Positions 56,173 through 64,000 of a stretch of 64,000 nucleotides of DNA are shown one piece after another. The stretch's first letter is position 1, and each line of letters starts with the position of its first letter. This stretch comes from Henricia sp. BOLD:AAB3569 (lineage: Eukaryota > Echinodermata > Asteroidea > Spinulosida > Echinasteridae): positions 62,001 through 126,000 of the forward strand of contig JBBELK010000386.1 of NCBI GenBank assembly GCA_037783545.1, in the 5' to 3' direction. Both the position numbers and the translations under genes were made by a program. The notes below the pieces were generated by a model that was not told where the DNA came from, searched no databases, and saw nothing but the letters and a program-made list of their open reading frames with translations.

Positions 56173-59100
56173 CTGTGTCAATGAAATGGTATAATTTTTA
56201 GGACATCGTACGCTAATATTGTTATTTTAAAGTTTATTTCAAATATTTTCATTCTTTTGTGAGAGTTTTCTCGGAAACGTTGAGAAAGCATGCTTCGAAA
56301 TAAGAACTTAGTGGCCTATGTCGTTATTGGCGTTTTAAGCACATGCACGTATAGGCCTACTTTTGTTTTTGCAGTGGAATATATAGTACCGATATTTCAC
56401 GCAATTTACCAAGCATCAGAAACATTTTCGTTTGAACACCGAAATGAATATTGGTGGGCACTGGGTCACCTTTCTTTCCCAAATGATGTGAAAATAACAC
56501 AAGTTCCTATACTCATGAGTGATACATATCAGGTTTGAAGTCGAGTCCATCACGACCTAAGCCTTCACAAGTCCTTGGGTCTTAATTCAAGTCACAAGCT
56601 CTTCAAATGAACTCCAACAAAGGCATTCTTTTGTGCGTGTTCATACTTTGCTTCTTGTTACTGGACTTTTGACGGAGTTGTGTGGGACTCGTCACAGACT
56701 CGTGATTTCATTTTCAGAGTTCCATATGACAAAATATCAAAAGTTTTCGGCAATATGCAGACAATTGGAGAATCGTGCGAAAGAAATTATCAACAAAGGC
56801 TACTTTGTCTTACCTTTTCTGGCGGCATATGACATCAGTTGCGAGGCGTAAGGCGTTGCGAGTGAGGCAGGGAATGAACACATAGACGGGTTGTATCTGT
56901 ACAAAGAAGAAAAGGGCGGGAAATTTTCTAAGTGAACAGCTGTGGTCCGTATTTACGCCATTTTTTTGATCAATTCCGTTGGCAGCTAAAGTTAAAAAAG
57001 TTTGTTCAGATTTTTTTCTAGAAAATTGTTTGTTCCAACCTAATACTCATAAGAAAATACTAGGAGGAAGAAAGGAAATTTGTAATCTCCAATTTTGATG
57101 TGGAAAAAAAAGGTCGGTGTGATCACTGTACCGCTATGGAACCGGATAAGCCTAAATTAGTTTACAAAACATAGGTGGACTTTTGACGATATCTGTAAAT
57201 ATACGGATTGAGGGAGCGAAATTGCAAAATGGTAAAGAGAAAATAAATCATGACACATGATATGGTATCAAAATCTCAATACCTATGGGAAAATGGGGTG
57301 TTAAAAAATGTAATTTGGATACGCTCCTTTAAAGGCACAGGATCGTCAGCAATGCGCGCGACCCAAATTCGTGCCACGAAATACACAGCTCCATAGCAAA
57401 GGCATGGAGCTGCGTATTTTGTGGCACGAATTTAGCCCGCGCATTGCTGACGAGCCTGTGCTTTTAACAGTGGTTATACATTTAGTTTAAATTCGTTTCG
57501 GACTGAAAGATTTTACCTTTCTAACCCAGGTGGGGCAGGCCCCGCCCACAATACAGGGGCGTGTCCTTGACGCAGCGATCCAGGCGATATGGGCGTGGCC
57601 ACGGGGTTGTTAGTCCTCATCGACAGCATTCCCCCCGGAGAAACAACAGCCCGTGTTGGACTTGTATCAGTCCTCTCGGCGTTCGACGCTTCGTCGACTT
57701 CGCTTCCACCGGCCCCGCAGCCGGTTGTCGACACTGGCGAGTTGTCGTTGTCGACTTTTATCGACTCGTCGGCGGAGTTGGAATCGCTGGAGTGGCCACC
57801 TCCTCCGGTTTTGTGGTCGCCTTTCATTCGTTCGGCTTTCCGCCATTTTGCGCGTCGATTTTGGAACCAAACCTTTGAAGAAAAGGCGGGAAAAAAATAG
57901 CATGTCGTTTTTTTTACAAGTTTGAGTAAAGATTTTTCATGTTAACAATTTTTCATGTTAACAATTTTCAGTATCTGTGCAAATTCAAAAATATATTTAA
58001 TTAAAATTGAATATTCATTTTCCTCCCATAGTTTATAGGCCTATGTATCTTTCAAATGAATTTTCAAAACTGCAAGTCGACTAACTGCAAGTTATGAATA
58101 AAATTACCGGACTGCGATTTGTGCAGCCCTGATATTTGTTTTATTTAATGGGTTTAATGAACTTCAATTCGCAGCCTGTTGGCTGAATTGCATGAAGCTT
58201 ACAAATATGTTCCACCTAATACATAGGTGGGTGGCGCCATTGGCAACTGGACGGACATTTTGTCATAGATTACTTTATTCAAATATATTTGAAGGGAAAA
58301 TCTACCATGAACCTAAAAAGTGCATCTTTAAGAGGATAAAAATCCTTCAAATTGTTGATAGTGTAACAGTTAAAAGTGTGCAGATGTACAAAAGAACAAC
58401 AGATGCGTTGCCACGTGTGTTTAAGTCTCTATGCGGCGTTAAAAACTAACAAGTATATGACCCGTAACGCACACTGCGTACGGCCGGCCGGACGCGATGC
58501 GGCTATACGAAAGAACGACACGAAGAAAATTATGGAAATACTATCAAATTTGGGTTATTATCTTGTCGGTCCAGCTTTATATTATTCATGACACCTCGGC
58601 TAGAATTTCATGTAGCCACACGGACATTAATTACCCTTGTTTCTGGGCCTCAGGGCAGTAATACGGTGGCGGTTTTAACAGATTCGTGGAGCGAGGCCGG
58701 GGTTATGCGTGGGGAAAATTGAGCGAGCCCCGGTGTAGGCCGAGCCGGCCGCGTGCAGGTCGTTCAAGCGCGGCGAACTGTGGCGAAACGCAACGGGCCG
58801 TGAAATAACAAAATCTGTATGGTTGTTGTAGCTTTGTATGGAAAACCAAATTTGAGAAAGACTGTGTAAAATGGTAAATCTTTGTCACCGAACTTTTGTT
58901 GAAATACTTATTACTGTATGATAAGTAAAACACTACCGGTATATATAAAAACATATGTATATTGACTATATAACAAAAGCGTTGACTGTATACTTATACC
59001 AGAGACGTAGAGAGAAATACGTCTCTGCTTATACTGAACTCAAAATCTGCTCCATCAGTCAAAATTTGAAATAAGTCCTTTCAAATTTGCTAACTTATAT

Positions 59101-62100
59101 CTTCTAATTTGTGTTTTAAAGTTAATGTTCACTTTGGAGAGAAATGATAACGTTTTGTCTTTGTTTATTTTCCTACTGGTTACATATATATTTACCCCAA
59201 TTTTCCTACTTTTTTTCAGGCGGTTACCGGTAATCAACCGCTTTTATGATGTCACCAAAATTCGTGAAATTTTCTCTGAAGTTTTATTTAACCAAAATAA
59301 GTCTCCCTGTGCGCTATTTATCATAATTATTAACAGAAGCATGTTTTTTTCTCTCCCAAAACAAATCTTTATGATGCGTGCGGTTTTTTTCTATCTTCAT
59401 ATACGTGCGCCATTTTTTTTCTGTATGCAGCGTGCGCACTCCTAATTTGATCACATTGCGAACACATTCGAACCCGTAAATGCAATCAAGAAAATGTCGC
59501 GTCTTGGAAAAGAAATCTGGCTCGCGAAGCCGCGCAAGAATCTTCCCGGCGCTGAACAAGCTCGTTCCAAGGTAACGGAGCCACTTCGGAGACGCGTAAT
59601 CTAATTGACTCGCTTCTTTATCATGTTATGGGAGAAAAACTCAATTACTATCATTAGGGTCCCGCGCACCTGGGCGCGGGGTTTTGGCCGCACGGAACGG
59701 GCAAAGCGCGCGAAACCTTGGTCGCTGAGTCCGCTGGGGGACGGTAGAGGGCGCTCTCTAGGGGTTCAGAAGGGGTTTGTTTACACCCTCGTGTCCAGGT
59801 GTCATGGCACTTCATTCAAAATCAATATTACGAAATGGTGTGAGTGGAAGAAATTAAAAATCGTGAAAAATAATTTCAGGGACATTATGAACACACCGGG
59901 AAACATGGAACGATTATTAACGAATTTTCAATTTTATAGAAACTGCCGTTGCTATATTAAATTTAAATCTTGGCTTTTCATGTTGCTATGCTGTAGTCAG
60001 TTTTAAACCTTGTGTTTAACCGGCTATATAGGGCTTGCACGCATCATAGTTGCCCGTCGGCATCGCCTCGGGGATTATTCACGTCCAGGCCTCTACAGTT
60101 CAAAACCGGCCAACCACATGCACGCCTATTCCCTTATTTAAAAAAAAAAGACTGAACATTTGTCTGTAAAGTTTTCTCTGTTAAAACATATTTTGTCTCT
60201 TTAAAAAAAGTATTATTCTTCAGGATAGCATTAATTTTGAGAACTTTCCTCGGTGTTTGAACTCCAATCGAAAAAATAAATCAATAAATCTGTCCTATAC
60301 AATATTGAGGTGAGTTTTGCCATGTCTGACGTCACTATGTGCGTATGATGACGTCATCAACCAACCACACGGGAAACAAAGTAATTTTCGCATGATTTTT
60401 ATTTTCTTATAATTTTCTAATAATTTCCCAAGAAGAGTACTTTATGTTGCTTTTATGCTTAACGACATTAACATGTTCGTAAGCAATATACCTTGGGAGC
60501 CGAGTAGAGTTTTTGTTACCGTGTATGAATGGTTAAAGCAGAAGTATCGCACCTGCACCCCCCCCCCCCCCCGCCCCTCCCCCCAAAAAAATATACATTC
60601 TGTTAAACAAATGCAACTCGTATACATTTTTATACGAAGAGCAATAAATATTACCCACTCAAAAGCGGACAGTAAATTCACAAACGCAGCGACGCCTTGA
60701 GCTATGAGGCGCGTTCATCGATGAATATACACTGGATGGAGTATGCAATAGCAGTTGGCTGTACGAGAATTGAAGCCACTCGCCGGCTGCCATTGTACCC
60801 AACGAACAATGCTTGGCCTAGACTGCTCCCCGGTCCATGCGATCGCTTGCATTCCATTTAACACATGTAGACCACGATGTAGACAAGTGAGGACAGTATG
60901 ACCAGTCTAGGCAAGGCATTGTATTTGGTGGGGTACAATGGCGGATGATGGCTTCAATTTTAGACGTCGTTGCTTTATCCATGCAGTGTATATCGATGGG
61001 CGCGTTCACACTATTGCGGAAAAGTTTTGAGCTGGGTCAAAGTTCAAATTTGTTGAATTTTAACCGCTGTGCGCTGACCTCGCCATATTGATGATAAAAC
61101 CTTTGTTTTAATGAAAAATGAGTCCCTTGGATGACATAACACATCGAGCCGGGGTAAAACGACATTAAACGACAGTAAAGTTTATCAGCTGCCTAATTGT
61201 TCATCCCTGTTCAGCCAAGCAAGGGACCCGTAACGCGCCGCGTCACGACACGCGAGCCACACGGGACTCGAGGGACCCTCAGCCCCATCACCTCCTACGC
61301 GCAATCACGGCAGATGGCATCACACCTCGGTCCCTGGGCCGCGCCATTTTGTTCGTTATACCGGTAATTTACGGAGAGCTTAAAATTAAGGGGAATTTGG
61401 ACGGGACCCGTGGTGTTAAACTGCTGCAACTGAGTTATGGTCGTGAGTCACGGATAACGGCGATAGATACTTTTAATATTTATAGGAGCACGTGCAATTT
61501 TCACAGCTTTAAACTTCCGCCCCGTATTTAGTTGACGATGTACGGAGAAAATAATGTGATTAGCGAAAGGTTACGAGAACAGGATCATAAATCGCGTGAA
61601 TGAAATCCACAAATCAACACTGGCTTTGCTTTAATGAACATTTTGTGCTTTTAAAAATATGCAATACGGAAAACGAAAATCCGATATAAAACTAGTTCTG
61701 TGCTCTTCGGGAACGATTTTAAATATTAAAAAAAACAGTTATTTTAAAAGAGCGTGACCAGATTGTTCCGAAATGAATTTTGTTATAACAACAATCATAC
61801 AAAATACCTCCCCAAAATACTATCCATGGGAAGAAAACAGGAAACTTGCATTCTTCAATTTGGACGTGCATGAAAGCAAAACGGTTGGTGTAATTACTGC
61901 ACTGCTTTATGAAACGGATTAATTAGTTTATATACTAAACTTTGGTGGATTTTTGACGATATCCCTGGAATTACGGATTGAGAGCATGGAATTTCAAAAT
62001 GGCACATGATATGGCACATGATAATAGTATCAGAATCTCAATAATACCCATGGAAACATGGGGTGTCGAAAATATATTATGGTCACGCTCCTTTAATATT

Positions 62101-63748
62101 AATATAAATCATCTGCACAAAAGTAGTCACACAATAAGTTTGTAGACGTTGTTAAAGTGGCAACTGTTTTTTATCCAAACCGGAAGTGAACTTGTTATAA
62201 ACCGGAAGTGACCTTACCTGAACCCTGGCCTCTGTCAGATTGATCCTCATTGCTAAATCTTCCCGTGTGAACACATCGGGGTAATGCGTTTTGGCGAAGG
62301 CGGTTTCAAGTTCCTCGAGCTAAGATCAAGGGGAAAATGTGAGGTTGGGTGATGTGCATTTTTATTCAAACATTCCCGCCAATTGTAAAATAAAACCGTA
62401 ATAAATTGTAGGGGTGACGTGAACAACAGGCCTACATGTTTTCGCGACTATAACGTAACCAGTGACATGTTTCACTGGTTCAGTTGTCGACAACCATGCA
62501 GTTTCGTCAGAATCATGTTTCTGGTCGTGACCGCGAAAATAGCATGCCTCAGCTCTGTGTCTGTACAATAAAATGAACGCATCTCATTGGTGCAACAGAG
62601 CGCGTTGTATACGCGCATACCAGCACGCACGACGCGTACGCACATTGCTGAGCCAATGAGATGCCTAGTCAGTGTGAAAGGAGACCATGGGTTTACACAA
62701 CGGCTGTTTTCAGTTTTACAAATTTCTCTAAGTTTACCTGCTGTAAGGTGAACGTAGTCCGATTGCGGCGCTGTTTTCGGCGTGCAAAATTGTCGTCTGC
62801 GTCACTCGTGTAGGACAAATCACCATCTGCAACAAAAAGAGCGGGAAAAGTAAAACAGAAATTAAAGCAAAATTGTGCGACTTATATGGATTTGTAGGCT
62901 ATGGTAATCAGAATACGTTTGAAATTCATGCATGGATTGGGTCCTCAAGAAATCAAAAGAAACAAAGAAATAAATGGGACTGGCCTGTTTTAAATCGTCG
63001 TTATAATGGGTCTGCTATATATCAGGCACTTTATCCGCTCTATACAAAGATTTATTCGGTTGCCCCAATTACGGAGAGAAAAATCGTGAGCGCGACATCT
63101 TTGTAGCATGTCAATAAAATTAGTTCGGGTCTAATGGGATCTGGTTTCCTAATTCGATTTAAAACGATGGCTTTTCCCCCGCCGTCTGCCTGCACAAACA
63201 ACATCATCGGAATGAACGGGAAAAAAGGGAGCAACATTTACTTAACAATAAACTGGAGGGGTATGGTAGAGTTTAGGGGGAAAAAAGCGCGCGCTCGAGC
63301 TCAACGCGCGCTAGGATTTGGCACGAGTTTATGGCTGCACACTTTAAAGTAGGTGAACGAAGAAGTGTTTAGGCCGCGGGGGACACGAATTATGAAATGT
63401 CTCAGTCACGAAGACGAGTTTTAATAGCTTAAAAGGTACTCCAGAGTGAGGGGACTGTATAATCGAGTTAGCTGGAACAATATTTGCTGGGTCTGGGAAG
63501 TTATAGAAAAATGTTTGATCATTATTATTGCGGAAACAAATCTTTGCGTGCAGTTTTCAAAAAAAGGTTCAGGTTGGTGGGATGGGGCTTTTATGGTCCA
63601 GTTATTGTGGATAATTACTGAGAAACGATTCTGATATTTAATACGGTTTAAAAAAATTTGTTTTAAATGGGTAAGACTTCTGTTACAAAAATGTCTATAC
63701 ACAAACTCATTTAATACCTGCCATAGTGTCTTTGTGTACATGGTACAT
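55976..63748 (-). CDS. DRGX: Paired-class homeodomain transcription factor, DRGX (Prrxl1)-like; 6 exons
   Basis: Six exons (31, 89, 102, 356, 83 and 197 bp) join in phase to 858 bp, 285 residues. The homeodomain spans residues 29-88: [35 protein letters not shown] and [15 protein letters not shown], with Q50 and the canonical W48, F49, N51. Introns fall after homeodomain positions 12 and 46; the latter is the classic paired-class site. The C-terminus has an OAR motif at 255-272 ([16 protein letters not shown]). The [15 protein letters not shown] start, the HYPDVFTRE helix and the OAR sequence match DRGX best. In vertebrates DRGX acts in dorsal root ganglion and spinal sensory neurons; a sensory-neuron role here is inference. 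Human DRGX is about 263 aa, so length agrees. Residues 89-190 are low-complexity Ser/Gly/Asp-rich. Confidence 0.92.
56814..56896 (-). CDS. DRGX: DRGX-like exon 5
   Basis: Acceptor CTTCTTTGTACAG|ATAC, donor AGAAAAG|GTAAGA; 83 bp that exactly corrects the phase between exons 4 and 6. Reads [20 protein letters not shown] then MSYAARK. Confidence 0.85.
57000..57470. mobile_element. Two MITEs abutting at a TTTAAA site in the DRGX-like intron 4
   Basis: 57000-57330 is a 'GTGACCAGAT' family copy ending ACGCTCCTTTAA. It runs directly into a family A palindrome (AAAGGCACAGGATCGTCAGC ... GACGAGCCTGTGCTTTTAA) at 57330-57470. Confidence 0.88.
57517..57872 (-). CDS. DRGX: DRGX-like exon 4 (helix 3 and linker)
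   Basis: Acceptor TTCTTCAAAG|GTT, donor TTAGAAAG|GTAAAA. Begins [20 protein letters not shown], then a Gly/Ser/Asp-rich linker. Without splicing at this donor the frame meets TAA at once, so the join to exon 5 matters. Confidence 0.93.
57873..62217. other. DRGX-like intron 3 (4.3 kb)
   Basis: Mostly AT-rich with a poly-C tract at 60556-60575 and two elements: a hairpin at 60711-61008 (GCGTTCATCGATGAATATAC ... GTATATCGATGGGCGCGTT, inner CCATTGTACCC / GGGTACAATGG) and a full 'GTGACCAGAT' MITE at 61742-62097 whose ends AGCGTGACCAGAT and TATGGTCACGCTCCTTTAA are complementary. GC-rich patches at 58695-58800 and 59660-59770 may be regulatory. No exon was seen. Confidence 0.65.
62218..62319 (-). 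CDS. DRGX: DRGX-like exon 3 (helices 1-2)
   Basis: Acceptor TTGATCTTAG|CTC, donor GTTCAG|GTAAGG; 34 codons, [20 protein letters not shown] onward to EARVQ. Confidence 0.96.
62738..62826 (-). CDS. DRGX: DRGX-like exon 2 (homeodomain N-terminal arm)
   Basis: Acceptor TTTTTGTTGCAG|ATGG, donor CAGCAG|GTAAAC. Reads [20 protein letters not shown] then NRTTFTLQQ. Confidence 0.93.
62827..63717. other. DRGX-like intron 1 (tentative)
   Basis: Unremarkable single-copy-looking sequence; a short GCGCGCGCTCGAGCTCAACGCGCGC-type palindromic patch lies at 63288-63312. No second exon was recognised. Confidence 0.4.
63718..63748 (-). CDS. DRGX: DRGX-like exon 1 (start codon), tentative
   Basis: Reads [10 protein letters not shown] and ends at GGCAG|GTATTAA in phase 1, which exactly fits exon 2 and brings the total to a whole number of codons. 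It resembles the short MFYFHC-type start of vertebrate DRGX only loosely. Another first exon beyond the window is possible. Confidence 0.5.
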
Positions 63749-64000
63749 TATTTTTAACAATTCCAACTTTTTCGTTTGGTCGCGTGATTAACTTAATTTG
63801 CCATCGACGCGTTTTGACAAACGAGTGTATTTTACCACATTACAGTGATGTGTCTGACATATTAATTTGTTTACGTTTATCTGTACGGATGTAAAATTGA
63901 GTACATTCATGTAACTATTGTCCCAGGCATTTATTATATTATCGCAATCAATTTGCTACAGCATTCCGCATTTGAAACTAATTTTCTTGCCCTTGACACG
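63749..64000. other. Upstream of the DRGX-like gene
   Basis: If exon 1 is correct this is its 5' UTR and promoter side. Nothing specific is recognised. Confidence 0.3.

Noticed and set aside
56633-56851. 72-codon plus-strand ORF in the homeobox intron
   Set aside because: It overlaps homeobox exon 5 antisense and has no splice support of its own.
57561-57900. Plus-strand ORFs of about 100 codons
   Set aside because: They are antisense shadows of homeobox exon 4.

Overview
The window is animal nuclear DNA: AT-rich, with short exons split by long introns, canonical GT/AG splice sites, and very heavy loading with small inverted-repeat transposons, tRNA-derived SINEs and tandem repeats. The three recognisable genes are general animal genes, and the repeat style (many MITE-like hairpins, a Penelope-like ribozyme motif, abundant acatgta words) would suit an invertebrate deuterostome such as an echinoderm or hemichordate. 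That placement is inference. No bacterial-type operon, CRISPR array or viral gene was seen.

I rebuilt the genes by hand from splice sites and reading phase. (1) Plus strand, 3667-13263: a complete 8-exon secreted metallocarboxypeptidase of the M14 N/E (regulatory) subfamily, 462 codons, with all zinc-binding and catalytic residues. (2) Minus strand, 41480-28465: a 6-exon gene, 168 codons, phase-consistent at all five junctions, with no family that I recognise. (3) Minus strand, 46182-44883: a weak candidate for a 75-residue basic protein in 3 exons. (4) Minus strand, 52126-49436: a complete 4-exon CAMLG/GET2-like gene, 341 codons, the ER receptor subunit for tail-anchored protein insertion. 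(5) Minus strand, 63748-55976: a 6-exon paired-class homeobox gene, 285 codons, best matched to DRGX (Prrxl1), with the homeodomain split over three exons and a C-terminal OAR motif.

Layout: 1-3.6 kb is repeats with one tRNA-derived SINE. 3.7-13.3 kb is the carboxypeptidase, whose introns hold at least nine MITE/SINE insertions, including a reverse-complementary pair flanking exons 6-7. 13.4-28 kb is gene-poor and repeat-rich: a Penelope-like inverted pair with hammerhead-like cores at 14.4-14.8 kb, and several satellites at 17-21.8 kb. 28.4-41.5 kb is the unidentified gene; between its exons 3 and 4 lies a 4-kb composite, an array of about 25 units derived from the 5' half of a tRNA-like sequence, split by a 1.63-kb inverted-repeat element that itself carries a nested 337-bp element. 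42.1-46.6 kb is bounded by long inverted repeats. 47-49 kb has two long hairpin elements. 49.4-52.1 kb is CAMLG, 52.2-55.9 kb is intergenic repeats, and 56-63.7 kb is the DRGX-like gene.

The genes are functionally unrelated to each other. The most unusual content is the repeat architecture and the unidentified 168-codon gene.
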